The notes: generated from the sequence alone by a model not told the origin. A DNA stretch of 64,000 bases from Yersinia aleksiciae (GCF_001047675.1 NZ_CP011975.1:3822073-3886072); one strand, 5' to 3'. Positions 50,060 through 61,644 are shown, numbered from the stretch's first letter. Numbers and translations: made by a program.

Positions 50060-50470
50060 TACGAGCTATGGGTTGGACTAAAACTCAAGGTTAACTCGGT
50101 TTAATGTTAATGGTGGGTTAATGGCAGGGGGGTAACTCTCTGTGACTTGGCTTGGAAAAGGTGTGTAGCGTACTTTTTTCAGGCCATTTTTATGACAAAA
50201 AATGCCCAGTTTTCCCTTTTATGGCTTGGCATATAGAAAGATTCAAAATTGTGACGAAATGCTAACTATCTGAATCCTATTCTAGAAAAAATCCCGCCGC
50301 TGCCACTTTAATCAAAAAAAGTTGATATATATCAATTTTGGTATGACCAAATAACCCTGCATGATATTCTGGCTTCAGATTATTGATTTAGCATAAGCGA
50401 ACCCTATGTTATCTAAGGATATTATTCATTTACCCTTAGCTAACAATTGGTTCACATTTAGGGGGTCATT
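50060..50470. other. ycfP-ndh intergenic region
   Basis: 411 bases holding the ndh promoter, the FNR site listed separately, and a long leader. The GTAACTCTCTGTGACTTGG-rich first part shows no gene. No other element is clear. Confidence 0.6.
50322..50335. promoter_or_regulatory. FNR site upstream of ndh
   Basis: TTGATATATATCAA is a perfect match to the FNR consensus TTGAT-N4-ATCAA. In E. coli FNR represses ndh without oxygen, so the same control is likely. It lies 136 bases before the ndh start. Confidence 0.85.
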
Positions 50471-51775
50471 TTGACAACGCCGAAGAAAAAAATCGTTATT
50501 ATTGGTGGTGGTGCTGGCGGTCTTGAGCTGGCAACAAGTCTGGGGCATAAACTAGGCCGCAGTAAAAAAGCCGAGATCGTTTTGGTCGATCGTAACCATA
50601 GCCATTTGTGGAAACCACTGCTGCACGAAGTGGCAACCGGTTCTCTGGATGATGGTGTCGATGCGCTGAGCTATCTGGCTCATGCCCGTAACCACGGCTT
50701 TAATTTCCAGTTAGGTTCCTTAACTGACATCAACCGTGAAACCAAAACCCTCAGTCTGGCGGAGATTTGCGACGAACACGGCGATGTGCTGGTGACGCAA
50801 CGTGAATTAACCTATGACATTTTGGTCATGGCGCTGGGTAGTACCTCGAACGACTTCGGCACGCCGGGTGTGAAAGAGAACTGCATCTTCCTGGATAACC
50901 CGCATCAGGCTCACCGTTTCCATAATGAGATGCTCAACCTGTTCCTGAAATATTCAGCGCAGCCGGGTGAGAAGGGCAAAGTGAACATCGCCATTGTCGG
51001 TGGTGGCGCGACCGGTGTGGAACTCTCTGCTGAGCTGCATAATGCGGTGAAACAGCTGCACAGCTACGGTTTTGAAGGTTTGGATAACCAAGCACTGAAT
51101 GTGACGCTGGTTGAAGCGGGTGAACGAATTCTGCCTGCACTGCCGCCGCGTATTTCGGCAGCGGCGCATCAAGAGTTGATTAAGCTGGGTGTCCGTGTAT
51201 TGACCAAAACAATGGTAACTAGTGCTGACGAAAACGGCCTGAATACAAAAGATGGCGAGTACATTAATGCCGATCTGATGGTCTGGGCGGCAGGGATTAA
51301 AGCGCCGGACTTTATGAAGGATATCGCCGGGCTGGAAACCAACCGCATTAACCAGTTGGTGGTTGAACCGACCCTGCAAACCACCCGTGACCCAAATATC
51401 TTTGCCATCGGCGACTGTGCTTCTTGTCCGCAGCCGAATGGCGGTTTTGTGCCACCGCGTGCGCAGTCAGCACATCAGATGGCCAGCCGCTGCTACAGCA
51501 ATATTTTGGCATTGCTTAACGACCAACCGCTGAAGCCGTACATCTACAAAGACCACGGTTCACTGGTTTCACTGTCGAAGTTCAGCACTGTTGGCAGCTT
51601 GATGGGCAACTTGATGCGTGGCTCCATGATGGTCGAGGGCCGTGTGGCTCGCGTGGTGTACATCTCGCTCTATCGCATGCATCAAGTCGCATTGCATGGT
51701 TACACTAAGACTGGCTTGATGATGCTGGTGGGTGGGATTAATCGGGTTATTCGCCCACGACTCAAACTCCACTAA
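50471..51775 (+). CDS. ndh: NADH:quinone oxidoreductase NDH-2
   Basis: Non-proton-pumping NADH dehydrogenase on the cytosolic face of the inner membrane. The 434-residue protein, same length as E. coli Ndh, starts at TTG 50471 (also TTG in E. coli) after AGGGGG. The FAD site is [10 protein letters not shown], the NADH site [14 protein letters not shown], and the C-terminal FAD contact AIGDCASC. The closing [14 protein letters not shown] is the membrane-anchoring tail. Confidence 0.97.
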   Translation: MTTPKKKIVIIGGGAGGLELATSLGHKLGRSKKAEIVLVDRNHSHLWKPLLHEVATGSLDDGVDALSYLAHARNHGFNFQLGSLTDINRETKTLSLAEICDEHGDVLVTQRELTYDILVMALGSTSNDFGTPGVKENCIFLDNPHQAHRFHNEMLNLFLKYSAQPGEKGKVNIAIVGGGATGVELSAELHNAVKQLHSYGFEGLDNQALNVTLVEAGERILPALPPRISAAAHQELIKLGVRVLTKTMVTSADENGLNTKDGEYINADLMVWAAGIKAPDFMKDIAGLETNRINQLVVEPTLQTTRDPNIFAIGDCASCPQPNGGFVPPRAQSAHQMASRCYSNILALLNDQPLKPYIYKDHGSLVSLSKFSTVGSLMGNLMRGSMMVEGRVARVVYISLYRMHQVALHGYTKTGLMMLVGGINRVIRPRLKLH

Positions 51776-51791
51776 ATTCTCCTGTATCCTG

Positions 51792-51818
51792 AACGCCGCA
51801 GCATTGTTTGCGGCGTTT
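51792..51818 (+). terminator. ndh terminator
   Basis: Nine-pair stem AACGCCGCA/TGCGGCGTT with a seven- to eight-base loop and T residues after it, 17 bases past the ndh stop. Confidence 0.85.
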
Positions 51819-52194
51819 ACTCACCCGAATCACTGTCGCATGATTGATGAGGGCAGTTTGCTCAGAAACTAGCGCACAGAAAGCTAAAAGAATGCGCACG
51901 TAATGTGAAATTGTCAGCATAAAATTCCGCAGTAAAATGGCCCTCCAGTCGGATTCCTCCTAAACACATTCATTCACACCTATTATCTGGATGTTTAGTC
52001 CATTTGTCTTATTGCTAGGTCAAAGTACATTGTGCAGACTTCACCTGTCTACTGAGTTAAGACGGCGAGTCACGCACGCCGTACTCCGGTCATCAGGGTT
52101 CAGCCCTCAAAGCCAGACGCTATCAGATTTTCGGTTTATGACATTGGAATTCTGGGGCAGAAGATGCGTGGTAACACTTTCAGGAGGATTTCCT
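51819..52194. other. ycfJ upstream region
   Basis: 376 bases without a gene apart from the in-frame extension of ycfJ, which is rejected because the conserved start is at 52195. The leader includes a GGCGAG...CACGCACGCC hairpin near 52067-52083. The promoter was not located. Confidence 0.5.
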
Positions 52195-52734
52195 GTGAAC
52201 AAATCAATGTTAGCAGGTGTGGGTATCGGTATTGCGGCCGCTCTGGGAATTGCCGCTGTCGCGAGTATGAATGTCTTCTCCGGCGCACCGCAATATGCAC
52301 AAGTTCTTGCCGCAACACCGATTAAAGAGACGATCAAAACGCCTCGTAAAGAGTGTCGTGATGTCACTGTCACTCATCGTAAACCGGTGCAAGACGAGAA
52401 CCAAATCGCGGGTTCAGTGTTAGGTGCCGTTGCTGGTGGGGTGCTGGGCCATCAGGTCGGCGGTGGGCGTGGTAAAGATATCGCCACTGTGGCTGGCGCG
52501 CTGGCAGGTGGTTATGCCGGTAACCGCGTGCAAAACAATATGCAGGAAAATGATACTTATACGACCACCCAACAGCGTTGCCAAACCGTTTACGACAAGT
52601 CACAGAAAATGCTGGGATATGACGTAACCTACAAAATTGGCGATCAGCAGGGAAAAATTCGTATGGATCGTGATCCAGGCACGCAGATCCCAATCGATAA
52701 AAATGGTCAACTGATACTGAACGACCGAGCATAA
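52195..52734 (+). CDS. ycfJ: Glycine-zipper outer-membrane protein YcfJ
   Basis: The GTG at 52195 has a perfect AGGAGG seven bases upstream and yields 179 residues, exactly the E. coli length, beginning MNKSMLAGVGIGIAAALG. A hydrophobic N-terminal segment (about 5-25) is followed by a glycine-zipper helix (GSVLGAVAGGVLGHQVGGGRG, ALAGGYAGN) and a C-terminal beta region YDVTYKIGDQQGKIRMD. In E. coli it affects biofilm; the mechanism is unknown. Confidence 0.94.
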   Translation: MNKSMLAGVGIGIAAALGIAAVASMNVFSGAPQYAQVLAATPIKETIKTPRKECRDVTVTHRKPVQDENQIAGSVLGAVAGGVLGHQVGGGRGKDIATVAGALAGGYAGNRVQNNMQENDTYTTTQQRCQTVYDKSQKMLGYDVTYKIGDQQGKIRMDRDPGTQIPIDKNGQLILNDRA

Positions 52735-52877
52735 TACAAAAACTGTTGTCCAAGACCTTGTACCAAGAACCCGCGATTTAGTGTTAATTCTGATCGCTTA
52801 ACCTAATTTGTACCCAACACCCCTGCGGCGCTAAGTACGAAGAGTATAGGAGTTAAGCGAGTGGCATTAGCATTAAC

Positions 52878-52904
52878 GCGGGTCTCTCATTTCTGAGAAC
52901 CCGC
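52878..52904. terminator. Bidirectional terminator between ycfJ and mfd
   Basis: GCGGGT...ACCCGC outer stem with inner TCTCA/TGAGA pairing around a TTTC loop and one bulged C. It lies between the converging ycfJ and mfd, with ATTAA on both sides. Confidence 0.75.
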
Positions 52905-52917
52905 ATTAATCATCCGA

Positions 52918-55900
52918 TTAAGCCACGCGATGCTGAGCAAATGCCGTCAGCAATTCACTGATAAATTTCAGTCGTTGCGCTCGGTCAGTTAAATCCTGCA
53001 TAAACTTCAGCTTGGTTGGCCCTTCCAGTCGATATATTTTCGACTGCCGTTGCAGCAACCCGATCAGATAGACCGGATCGACTTTGTTCTTCTCGCTAAA
53101 CTCGACAAAACCACCGCGCTCATTGCCTTCAATCCGCTTAATTCCCAACTTCTGAGCTTGCTGACGCAATTCAGCGGTTTGTAGCAGGTAGCGGGCGGCA
53201 TCTGGCAGCTTGCCAAAGCGATCGATGAGCTCAACTTTTAACTCATCAAGTTCCGTTTCATTACGTGCACTGGCGATACGCTTATAGAACGAAAGCCGAA
53301 CATTCACATCTGGAATGAAATCATCGGGTAGCAACACGGGCATGCGCATCTCAATTTCAGTCTGATTGTTGGTTAAATCTTCCAGTGATGGCTCGCGACC
53401 CTCTTTCAGTGCATCAACAGCGTTTTCTAGCAGCTCCATGTACAGCGAGAAGCCGATGGTGGTCAGCTGGCCGCTTTGGTCTTCGCCTAACAGCTCACCG
53501 GCACCACGAATCTCCAGATCATGGGTTGCCAGTGCGAAACCAGCACCGAGATCTTCCAGTGAAGCAATGGCTTCCAGACGTTTTTTGGCATCGGTACTCA
53601 TGGCCTTCGGGTTCGGTGTTAGCAGGTAGGCATAAGCCTGATGATGCGAGCGCCCGACGCGGCCTCGCAATTGATGTAGCTGCGCTAGACCAAAATGATC
53701 GGCACGTTCGATGATAATGGTATTGGCGCTAGGAATGTCGATGCCGGTTTCGATAATCGTTGTACATACCAAGACGTTAAAACGCTGATGATGGAAATCA
53801 TTCATCACCCGCTCCAGATCACGTTCACGCATCTGACCGTGACCAATCGCGATCCGTGCTTCTGGCACTAATTCAGCCAGTCGTTGGGTAGCTTTTTCGA
53901 TGTTCTCCACGTCGTTGTACAGGTAGTAAACCTGCCCACCACGGAGAATTTCACGTAGAATCGCTTCCCGAATCACCAGACTGTCATACTCACGTACAAA
54001 GGTTTTCACCGCTAAACGGCGCGCAGGCGGTGTGGCAATAATCGACAAATCGCGCATGCCGCTCATCGCCATATTCAGTGTGCGCGGGATAGGCGTTGCA
54101 GTTAGCGTCAGGATATCCACATCCGCGCGCATCGCTTTGATGCGCTCTTTATGGCGCACACCGAAGCGGTGCTCCTCATCGACGATCAACAGGCCGAGAT
54201 CTTGCCAGCGAAGGTCACTTTGCAGCAATTTGTGGGTGCCGATAATAATATCGACTTTCCCTTCAGCGGCTTGATCCAGTATCACTTGCTGCTCTTTGGC
54301 GCTACGGAAGCGGGACATCATCTCAATCCGCACCGGCCACGTGGCAAAGCGGTCGCGGAAGTTGTCAAAATGCTGCTGAGCGAGCAGGGTGGTCGGTACC
54401 AATACTGCGACTTGCTTATTATTAGCTACTGCAAGGAATGCGGCCCGCATCGCTACTTCGGTTTTACCGAAGCCGACATCACCACAGACCAGTCGATCCA
54501 TCGCCAACGGCTGGCACATATCGCTGATAACCGCATTGATGGCCTGCTCTTGATCGGGGGTAGTTTCAAACGGGAAACTTTGGCAGAACAGCTGATATTG
54601 TTCACGATCGAGTTTAAATTTAAAGCCTGATTTAGCGGCGCGCTGCGCATAGATATCCAGCAGTTCAGCGGCGACATCCCGCACTTTTTCTGCGGCTTTT
54701 TGCCGTGCGCGACTCCAAGCTTCGCCACCCAGTTTGTGCAGCGGCGCATTTTCGTCCGCGCCACCGGAATAGCGGCTGATCAGATGCAAGGATGACACTG
54801 GGACATACAGCTTATCTTCGCCAGCATAGGTCAATATCAGGTATTCGGCTTTGATACCGCCCGCTTCAAGGGTGGTTAGGCCCAAATAGCGGCCAACGCC
54901 GTGTTCCAGATGCACCACCGGCTGACCGGGGCGCAGCTCGGCCAGATTGCGGATCAGCGTATCGGTATTGATGGTGCGGCGGTTATCTTGCCGACGGCGG
55001 CTAACGCGCTCACCCAATAAATCGCTTTCACAAATCAGCGCGAGCTGCTTATCCGTATCCAGGAAGCCACGTTCAGCCGCACCAATCATCAAATAGTGGC
55101 CGGGCGCGCGGGCTTGCGATAATTCGGTAATGAGGGTCGGGCTGATTTTTATCCGCGCCAGCAGATCTTGCAGTGTTTCGCGTCGGCCCTCACTCTCTAC
55201 GGAGAACACAAGGCTGCCGCTGAAAGCCTCAATAAAGCGGCGCAGATTATCCAATGGCGCTTTTTGTTGCGCTTGAACCGCTAAATCAGGCAGCGCCTGA
55301 TAGTGCAAGTTGGTATTGGCTGCTTTGGCCGGCACTTCTTCGGTTTTAAACTGGACTCGTGGCCAGGCTTTGAGCTCGCTGAACAGCGAGTCGACCCGCA
55401 ACCAGAGGGTTTCGGGGGCCAACAAAGGGCGCATTGGGTCAATGCGGCGGCTCTCAAAACGCTGATTCACATCCAGCCAAAAACGCTCTGCGGAGCTTTC
55501 CAGCGAGCCGGTGTTTACCAATAGGGTATTTTCAGGCAAGTAACTGAACAGTGAGGGTAATGGCTGGCTGAAGAATAGCGGCTGCCAGTATTCGATCCCG
55601 GCGGGCCAGATGCCTTTGCTCACTTGCTGATAAATATGTTCCGCATCACGGCGGACGTCGAACTGCTCACGCCATTGGCTGCGGAACAGCTCAATGGCGG
55701 CTTTATCAATAGGGAATTCGTGAGCGGGCAGTAAGTTTATCTGCTCAACTTCGGACAGCGTGCGCTGGGTATCCACATCAAACACCCGCAAGCTGTCAAT
55801 GTCATCGTCAAAGAAATCAATGCGATATGGCTCTTCGCTGCCCATCGGATAGAGATCCAGCAATGCGCCACGGGTGGCAAACTCACCGTGCTCCATCACC

Positions 55901-56364
55901 TGATCAACACTGCGGTAACCTGCCTGCTCGAGTTGGGCGCGCAACTTATCCCGTGACAGATGCTGGCCTTTTTTCATCACCAGAGCATGACCATGCAGGA
56001 ACTCATGGGGGCATACCCGTTGCATCAGGGTATTGATCGGGAGAATAATAACGCCACGCTGCATTGCGGGAAGCTGATACAAGCAAGAGAGGCGGGCCGA
56101 AATAATATCCTGATGCGGTGAGAAACTGTCGTAAGGCAGGGTTTCCCAGTCGGAGAGGGTATTCACCGGCCATGATGAGAATTGCTGGATCTCATCCCGT
56201 AGGCGCAGCGCCGTCTGCATGTCGGGGGTAATTAACATTACCGGACCCTTATGGCGCTCAATGATTTCCGCACATTCGACCGCGCAAGCAGAGCCGGTCA
56301 ACTGACCTAACTGACGGGTATCGCCACGTCGTTCAGGTAATGAATAACGATATTGTTGGGACAT
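52918..56364 (-). CDS. mfd: Transcription-repair coupling factor Mfd
   Basis: DNA translocase that removes RNA polymerase stalled at lesions and recruits UvrA. The 1148-residue protein equals E. coli Mfd in length. Features in order are a UvrB-like N-terminus (TLPYDSFSPHQDI), the RNA polymerase interaction domain with VVHLEHGVGRYLGL near 480-500, Walker A CGDVGFGKTEVA near 630, the DEEH box IVDEEHRFGV, the QLRGRVGRS motif VI, and the TRG/C-terminal UvrA-mimic domain. It is single-gene and divergent from lolC. Confidence 0.98.
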   Translation of the reverse strand: MSQQYRYSLPERRGDTRQLGQLTGSACAVECAEIIERHKGPVMLITPDMQTALRLRDEIQQFSSWPVNTLSDWETLPYDSFSPHQDIISARLSCLYQLPAMQRGVIILPINTLMQRVCPHEFLHGHALVMKKGQHLSRDKLRAQLEQAGYRSVDQVMEHGEFATRGALLDLYPMGSEEPYRIDFFDDDIDSLRVFDVDTQRTLSEVEQINLLPAHEFPIDKAAIELFRSQWREQFDVRRDAEHIYQQVSKGIWPAGIEYWQPLFFSQPLPSLFSYLPENTLLVNTGSLESSAERFWLDVNQRFESRRIDPMRPLLAPETLWLRVDSLFSELKAWPRVQFKTEEVPAKAANTNLHYQALPDLAVQAQQKAPLDNLRRFIEAFSGSLVFSVESEGRRETLQDLLARIKISPTLITELSQARAPGHYLMIGAAERGFLDTDKQLALICESDLLGERVSRRRQDNRRTINTDTLIRNLAELRPGQPVVHLEHGVGRYLGLTTLEAGGIKAEYLILTYAGEDKLYVPVSSLHLISRYSGGADENAPLHKLGGEAWSRARQKAAEKVRDVAAELLDIYAQRAAKSGFKFKLDREQYQLFCQSFPFETTPDQEQAINAVISDMCQPLAMDRLVCGDVGFGKTEVAMRAAFLAVANNKQVAVLVPTTLLAQQHFDNFRDRFATWPVRIEMMSRFRSAKEQQVILDQAAEGKVDIIIGTHKLLQSDLRWQDLGLLIVDEEHRFGVRHKERIKAMRADVDILTLTATPIPRTLNMAMSGMRDLSIIATPPARRLAVKTFVREYDSLVIREAILREILRGGQVYYLYNDVENIEKATQRLAELVPEARIAIGHGQMRERDLERVMNDFHHQRFNVLVCTTIIETGIDIPSANTIIIERADHFGLAQLHQLRGRVGRSHHQAYAYLLTPNPKAMSTDAKKRLEAIASLEDLGAGFALATHDLEIRGAGELLGEDQSGQLTTIGFSLYMELLENAVDALKEGREPSLEDLTNNQTEIEMRMPVLLPDDFIPDVNVRLSFYKRIASARNETELDELKVELIDRFGKLPDAARYLLQTAELRQQAQKLGIKRIEGNERGGFVEFSEKNKVDPVYLIGLLQRQSKIYRLEGPTKLKFMQDLTDRAQRLKFISELLTAFAQHRVA

Positions 56365-56560
56365 AAGCAGTTAAACAGTCTCTTTATCAGGACAAATTAT
56401 CTCGGCGGCTATCCTAGCACGTGAACAGCTATAGCCACAGATGGGTGCCCTTTTTTGGAATAAAAGCCGGAGATTTAGGCGGTTAATGGTTCCATAAAGC
56501 GGTAGTACCCTTTATTATCCTCGATCACTTTGCTTTAGCAACAGGATCTAAACAGATTTC

Positions 56561-57763
56561 ATGTATCAACCTGTCGCACTATTTATTGGCCTGCGCTATA
56601 TGCGCGGGCGTGCATCTGACCGCTTTGGTCGGTTCGTTTCGTGGCTTTCTACCATTGGCATCACGCTGGGTGTGATGGCATTGATTACCGTATTGTCTGT
56701 GATGAATGGTTTTGAGCGTGATTTGCAGAATAATATTTTGGGGCTGATGCCACAGGTGCTGATTACCACGCCGCAAGGCTCACTCGACCCGAACAAGATC
56801 CCAGCGTCAGCACTGAAATCACTGACGGGGGTGATCGATATTGTGCCATTGACCACGGCGGACGTGGTGTTGCAGAGCGCTCGTAATCTGTCCGCGGGTG
56901 TGATGTTGGGGGTTGATCCCACCCAGCATGAACCCTTGGCCAACTATCTGGTTAATGTGCACCTGAAGGATTTACAGCCCGGCAGCTACAACATGATCCT
57001 CGGTGAGAAACTGGCGGGCCAGTTGGGCGTTAAACGGGGCGAAACGCTGCGTTTGATGGTGCCAAGCGCCAGCCAGTTCACTCCAATGGGGCGCATTCCT
57101 AGCCAGCGGCTATTTAATGTGATCGGGACATTTGCGGCTGACAGCGAAGTGGATGGCTACCAAATGCTGGTTAATCAGCAGGATGCCTCGCGCCTAATGC
57201 GCTATCCGGCGGGTAACATCACCGGCTGGCGTTTATTCCTTTCGCACCCGCTCACAGTCGATAGCCTAAGCCAACAAACTCTGCCGGAAGGCACGGTATG
57301 GAAGGATTGGCGTGACCGCAAAGGCGAATTGTTCCAAGCCGTGCGCATGGAAAAGAATATGATGGGGCTGCTGCTGAGTCTGATTATCGCCGTTGCGGCC
57401 TTTAATATCATCACCTCGCTGGGCCTGCTAGTCATGGAAAAGCAGGGTGAGGTGGCTATTTTGCAGACGCAGGGTTTGAGCCGTCGCCAAATCATGCTGA
57501 TATTTATGGTGCAGGGTGCGACCGCGGGCGTAATTGGTGCATTGCTCGGTGCCGGGCTGGGTATTTTGCTCGCCAGCCAATTGAACACTATCATGCCTAT
57601 TCTCGGTTTACTGATTGATAGTGGCTCGTTACCGGTGGAAATTAACCCGGTTCAGGTCACGGTCATTGCCTTGTTGGCGATGGCGATTGCTTTGCTGTCC
57701 ACGCTTTATCCTTCCTGGCGCGCTGCCGCCGCACAACCTGCCGAGGCTTTACGCTATGAGTAA
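56561..57763 (+). CDS. lolC: Lipoprotein-releasing system permease LolC
   Basis: Inner-membrane subunit of LolCDE, which releases lipoproteins to LolA. The 400-residue protein has four membrane helices (about 25-48, 268-290, 315-340, 360-385), a large periplasmic domain between the first two, the conserved MNGFERDLQ after helix 1 and the ATPase coupling region [14 protein letters not shown]. It overlaps lolD by eight bases. Confidence 0.97.
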   Translation: MYQPVALFIGLRYMRGRASDRFGRFVSWLSTIGITLGVMALITVLSVMNGFERDLQNNILGLMPQVLITTPQGSLDPNKIPASALKSLTGVIDIVPLTTADVVLQSARNLSAGVMLGVDPTQHEPLANYLVNVHLKDLQPGSYNMILGEKLAGQLGVKRGETLRLMVPSASQFTPMGRIPSQRLFNVIGTFAADSEVDGYQMLVNQQDASRLMRYPAGNITGWRLFLSHPLTVDSLSQQTLPEGTVWKDWRDRKGELFQAVRMEKNMMGLLLSLIIAVAAFNIITSLGLLVMEKQGEVAILQTQGLSRRQIMLIFMVQGATAGVIGALLGAGLGILLASQLNTIMPILGLLIDSGSLPVEINPVQVTVIALLAMAIALLSTLYPSWRAAAAQPAEALRYE

Positions 57764-58460
57764 TCATCCTTTATTACAGTGCTTAAACTTGTGCAAACGC
57801 TATCAGGAAGGGCAACTGCATACCGAGGTTTTGAGCAATGTGTCGTTCACCATTGAGTCTGGTGAGCTAATGGCGATTGTCGGTAGCTCTGGTTCCGGGA
57901 AAAGCACTTTGCTGCATCTGTTGGGCGGCTTAGATACCCCGACATCCGGTGAAGTGATTTATCAGGGGCGCTCATTGAATCAGCTCTCCTCCAGTGCGAA
58001 AGCGGAATTACGTAACCGTGAGTTAGGTTTCATCTATCAATTTCACCATTTGCTGCCTGATTTCACTGCATTAGAAAATGTCGCGATGCCACTGCTCATT
58101 GGTGGCGCTAAACCGGCAGAAGCGCAGGATAAAGCCCGAGCCATGTTGGTGGCTGTGGGGCTGGAGAAGCGCAGTAAGCATCGCCCCTCTGAGTTGTCCG
58201 GTGGTGAGCGCCAGCGTGTGGCGATTGCCCGTTCGCTGGTCAATAACCCTTCGCTGGTTTTAGCCGATGAGCCGACCGGGAATCTGGACCAACGTAATGC
58301 GGATAGTATCTTCAATTTGCTGGGTGAATTGAATGTCCGTCAGGGTACGGCATTCTTAGTGGTCACCCACGATTTGCAGTTGGCGAAACGGATGAGTCGG
58401 CAGTTAGAAATGCGTGATGGTCAGTTACAGCAGCATTTGACGTTGGTGGGGGCTCAGTGA
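57756..58460 (+). CDS. lolD: Lipoprotein-releasing system ATPase LolD
   Basis: ATPase of LolCDE. The ATG at 57756 inside the lolC end gives 234 residues ([19 protein letters not shown]), as in E. coli; the longer frame runs into lolC. Motifs are Walker [10 protein letters not shown], signature [10 protein letters not shown], and Walker [13 protein letters not shown]. It overlaps lolC by eight bases and touches lolE at one base. Confidence 0.97.
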   Translation: MSNHPLLQCLNLCKRYQEGQLHTEVLSNVSFTIESGELMAIVGSSGSGKSTLLHLLGGLDTPTSGEVIYQGRSLNQLSSSAKAELRNRELGFIYQFHHLLPDFTALENVAMPLLIGGAKPAEAQDKARAMLVAVGLEKRSKHRPSELSGGERQRVAIARSLVNNPSLVLADEPTGNLDQRNADSIFNLLGELNVRQGTAFLVVTHDLQLAKRMSRQLEMRDGQLQQHLTLVGAQ

Positions 58461-59707
58461 TGGGCGCTTTGCCACTTTCGCTCTTAATGGCTTTACGTTT
58501 TAGCCGTGGCCGCCGTCGTGGCGGTATGGTGTCGCTAATTTCGGTGATATCCACTCTGGGTATTGCCTTGGGTGTCACGGTATTGATCGTCGGCCTAAGT
58601 GCGATGAACGGCTTCGAGCGTGAGCTGAAAAACCGTATTTTGGCGGTCGTTCCCCATGGTGAGATTGCGGCGGTTAATCAGCCGTTTGCTGACTGGTCAC
58701 AAAGCTTACAACGGATCGAAAAAGTGCCGGGTATTTTGGCAGCGGCCCCTTACATCAATTTCACTGGACTGATTGAAAACGCCACGCAACTTCGAGCGGT
58801 ACAGGTCAAAGGGGTGGATCCCGAGGCGGAGCAGCGCCTTAGTGCACTGCCCAGTTTTGTTGTTGATCACGCTTGGGATAATTTCAAGGCGGGGCAGCAG
58901 CAGATTATCTTAGGTAAGGGCTTGGCAGATGCCTTAGGGGTGAAACAAGGCTCTTGGCTGACGGTGATGATCCCCAATAGCGATCCTGAGATGAAATTGC
59001 TGCAACCTAAGCGCATTCGTTTACAGGTGGCGGGTATTTTTCAACTGAGTGGTCAGTTGGATCACAGTCTGGCACTGGTGCCCTTGGCGGATGCACAGCA
59101 ATATCTTGAAATGGGGGACAGTGTTACAGGTATCGCCATCAAGGTAGATGATGTTTACAACGCCAACAAGCTGGTACGTAGCGCCGGTGAGGTGAGCAAC
59201 GCCTATGTCTATATCAGTAGCTGGATTGGCACTTATGGCTATATGTACCGAGATATCCAGATGATCCGCACTATCATGTACTTAGCGATGGTGCTGGTGA
59301 TTGGTGTCGCCAGTTTTAATATTGTTTCCACCCTAGTGATGGCGGTTAAAGATAAAAGCAGTGATATCGCGGTATTGCGCACATTAGGCGCTAAGGATGG
59401 CCTGATTCGCTCCATCTTCATTTGGTATGGCTTGCTGGCTGGGTTTATCGGCAGCATTAGCGGTGTGGTGGCTGGGGTGATTATTTCGCTGCAATTAACC
59501 AATATTATCCGTGGGTTAGAAAAGCTGATCGGGCATCAATTTTTGTCGGGCGATATCTATTTCATCGACTTCTTGCCGTCAGAATTGCATTGGTTTGACG
59601 TAGTCTGCGTGCTGGCAACCGCGCTGGTGCTGAGTTTGATTGCCAGCTGGTATCCTGCACGTCGTGCGAGTCGTATTGATCCAGCTCGGGTATTGAGCGG
59701 GCAGTAA
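58460..59707 (+). CDS. lolE: Lipoprotein-releasing system permease LolE
   Basis: Second permease of LolCDE. The ATG at 58460 overlaps the lolD stop (TGATG), giving 415 residues; a GTG one codon earlier is possible. Conserved parts are [30 protein letters not shown], the periplasmic domain, and the coupling segment [15 protein letters not shown]. It ends with [17 protein letters not shown], as in E. coli. A shortened ERIC-like repeat follows. Confidence 0.97.
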   Translation: MGALPLSLLMALRFSRGRRRGGMVSLISVISTLGIALGVTVLIVGLSAMNGFERELKNRILAVVPHGEIAAVNQPFADWSQSLQRIEKVPGILAAAPYINFTGLIENATQLRAVQVKGVDPEAEQRLSALPSFVVDHAWDNFKAGQQQIILGKGLADALGVKQGSWLTVMIPNSDPEMKLLQPKRIRLQVAGIFQLSGQLDHSLALVPLADAQQYLEMGDSVTGIAIKVDDVYNANKLVRSAGEVSNAYVYISSWIGTYGYMYRDIQMIRTIMYLAMVLVIGVASFNIVSTLVMAVKDKSSDIAVLRTLGAKDGLIRSIFIWYGLLAGFIGSISGVVAGVIISLQLTNIIRGLEKLIGHQFLSGDIYFIDFLPSELHWFDVVCVLATALVLSLIASWYPARRASRIDPARVLSGQ

Positions 59708-59713
59708 TTATTG

Positions 59714-59778
59714 CCGTCGTACTCCAAGCAGCATGTACGTGGCTACCTTCCTGCAACTTGAATTATTTAGGGCATATA
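59714..59778. repeat. Internally deleted ERIC-like element
   Basis: GTCGTACTCCAAGCAGCATG and CTTCCTGCAACTTGAATTAT with TTAGGGCATA are the two ends of an ERIC element in reverse orientation. They are joined with only a short GTGGCTA-type centre, so the middle half is missing. It occupies the lolE-nagK gap. Confidence 0.75.
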
Positions 59779-59789
59779 AGGATAAGTTT

Positions 59790-60704
59790 ATGTATTACGG
59801 CTTTGATATGGGTGGCACCAAAATAGAGTTGGGCGTTTTTGATGCCAACCTACAACGAATCTGGCATAAACGAGTCCCTACACCACGTGATGACTATCAG
59901 CAGTTGCTGCAAACATTACAGAGTTTGACACTGGAAGCCGATGCCCATTGTGGTGTTAAAGGCCACGTGGGCATCGGTATTCCCGGTTTACCTAATGCGG
60001 ATGATGGCACCGTTTTCACCGCCAATGTCCCTGCGGCGATGGGCCAATCATTGCAAGGCGATCTGTCAAAATTGATTCAGCGTGAAGTTCGTATCGATAA
60101 CGATGCCAACTGCTTCGCGCTGTCTGAAGCTTGGGACCCGGAATTTCGTGCCTATCCAACCGTCTTGGGGTTGATTCTGGGTACCGGTGTCGGCGGCGGC
60201 CTGATTGTGAACGGCAGTATTGTCAGTGGACGTAATCATATCACCGGTGAATTTGGTCACTTTCGCTTACCGGTGGATGCGCTAGATATCTTGGGTGCTG
60301 ATATTCCACGGGTGCCTTGTGGGTGCGGTCATAATGGTTGCATCGAGAATTATATTTCTGGCCGTGGTTTTGAATGGATGTATCAGCACTTTAACCAGCA
60401 ATCCTTGTCAGCGACAGAAATCATCGCCAACTATAACGCTGGTGAACCTAAGGCTGTGGCCCATATTGAGCGCTTTATGGATGTGCTGGCCGTGTGTTTA
60501 GGCAATCTATTGACCATGCTGGACCCCCATTTAGTGGTGATTGGCGGCGGATTATCTAATTTCGAAAAGATCTACGAGGAACTACCGAAACGCTTACCGC
60601 AGCATTTATTGCGAGTGGCGCGCTTACCACGCATTGAGAAAGCGCGTTATGGCGATGCGGGTGGTGTTCGTGGGGCTGCATTTCTGAATTTGAATGAGCA
60701 ATAG
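59790..60704 (+). CDS. nagK: N-acetyl-D-glucosamine kinase
   Basis: ROK-family kinase making GlcNAc 6-phosphate during cell-wall recycling. The ATG at 59790 ([18 protein letters not shown]) matches E. coli NagK and has AAGGATAA upstream; the frame from 59733 runs through the ERIC-like repeat. The 304-residue protein has DMGGTK at the phosphate site, [14 protein letters not shown] with the catalytic Asp, and the zinc motif [11 protein letters not shown]. Confidence 0.96.
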   Translation: MYYGFDMGGTKIELGVFDANLQRIWHKRVPTPRDDYQQLLQTLQSLTLEADAHCGVKGHVGIGIPGLPNADDGTVFTANVPAAMGQSLQGDLSKLIQREVRIDNDANCFALSEAWDPEFRAYPTVLGLILGTGVGGGLIVNGSIVSGRNHITGEFGHFRLPVDALDILGADIPRVPCGCGHNGCIENYISGRGFEWMYQHFNQQSLSATEIIANYNAGEPKAVAHIERFMDVLAVCLGNLLTMLDPHLVVIGGGLSNFEKIYEELPKRLPQHLLRVARLPRIEKARYGDAGGVRGAAFLNLNEQ

Positions 60705-60807
60705 TCGTTACTATCAATAATAATACCCAATGTCATTGATGTTACAGGTCGGCAGCATATTACCCCTGTAACGCCAAGTGCCAAGGTTATAGAAGAGGCA
60801 AAAAGTT

Positions 60808-61644
60808 ATGCGCATTCGCCATCGGCTATGTCGGTTTCGCAAGAATAAGCATTTGCGGCATCAACGTTTTCGCTCCCGCATTTTTCATCGGGACAGTGCT
60901 GCAACCTCAGAAATGAAGAAACCCTTTGTGGTGGTGTTGACTGGGGCAGGAATTTCGGCTGAATCCGGTATTCGTACTTTCCGTGCCGCTGATGGTTTAT
61001 GGGAAGAGCATCAGGTGGAGGACGTCGCCACACCTGAGGGGTATCGCCGGGACCCTGAATTAGTTCAGGCTTTTTATAATGCCCGCCGTCGTCAGTTACA
61101 ACAGCCCGATATTGCGCCAAATGCGGCGCACTTCGCACTGGCAGACTTAGAAGCTGTGCTTGGTGATAACTTTGTTCTGGTGACCCAGAATATTGATGAC
61201 TTGCATGAAAGAGCGGGTAGTAAGCGAGTGATCCATATGCATGGTGAGCTGCTGAAAGTCCGTTGCACGCAGTCTGGTCAAGTGTTGGATTGGCCGGGTG
61301 ATCTCTCTGCTGATGAACGTTGCCACTGTTGCCAATTCCCTTCACCGCTACGGCCTCATATTGTGTGGTTTGGTGAAATGCCGATGGGAATGGATGAGAT
61401 CTATCAAGCATTGGCTGAAGCTGACTTCTTTATCTCGATTGGCACCTCCGGCCATGTCTATCCCGCAGCCGGGTTTGTTCATGAATCAAGTTTGCACGGT
61501 GCGCATACCGTCGAGTTGAATCTGGAGCCAAGCCAGGTGGAAAGCCAGTTTGATGAAAAACACTACGGTTTGGCGAGTAAAGTGGTTCCAGAATATGTGC
61601 GTGAGTTTTTAACGACACGGGGCGAGAATCGTCAGGGTGACTAA
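60808..61644 (+). CDS. cobB: NAD-dependent protein deacylase CobB (sirtuin)
   Basis: Removes acetyl and succinyl groups from lysines using NAD, for example from acetyl-CoA synthetase. The 278-residue protein has [26 protein letters not shown], the catalytic HGE in [11 protein letters not shown] and zinc cysteines, only partly of the usual type (CTQ...CHCC). An Arg/His-rich N-terminal stretch precedes Met36 (60913), so long and short forms are likely, as in E. coli. Confidence 0.96.
   Translation: MRIRHRLCRFRKNKHLRHQRFRSRIFHRDSAATSEMKKPFVVVLTGAGISAESGIRTFRAADGLWEEHQVEDVATPEGYRRDPELVQAFYNARRRQLQQPDIAPNAAHFALADLEAVLGDNFVLVTQNIDDLHERAGSKRVIHMHGELLKVRCTQSGQVLDWPGDLSADERCHCCQFPSPLRPHIVWFGEMPMGMDEIYQALAEADFFISIGTSGHVYPAAGFVHESSLHGAHTVELNLEPSQVESQFDEKHYGLASKVVPEYVREFLTTRGENRQGD

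Noticed and set aside
51991-52194. N-terminal extension of YcfJ
   Set aside because: The GTG at 52195 with AGGAGG gives exactly the conserved 179-residue protein; the extension has no family support.
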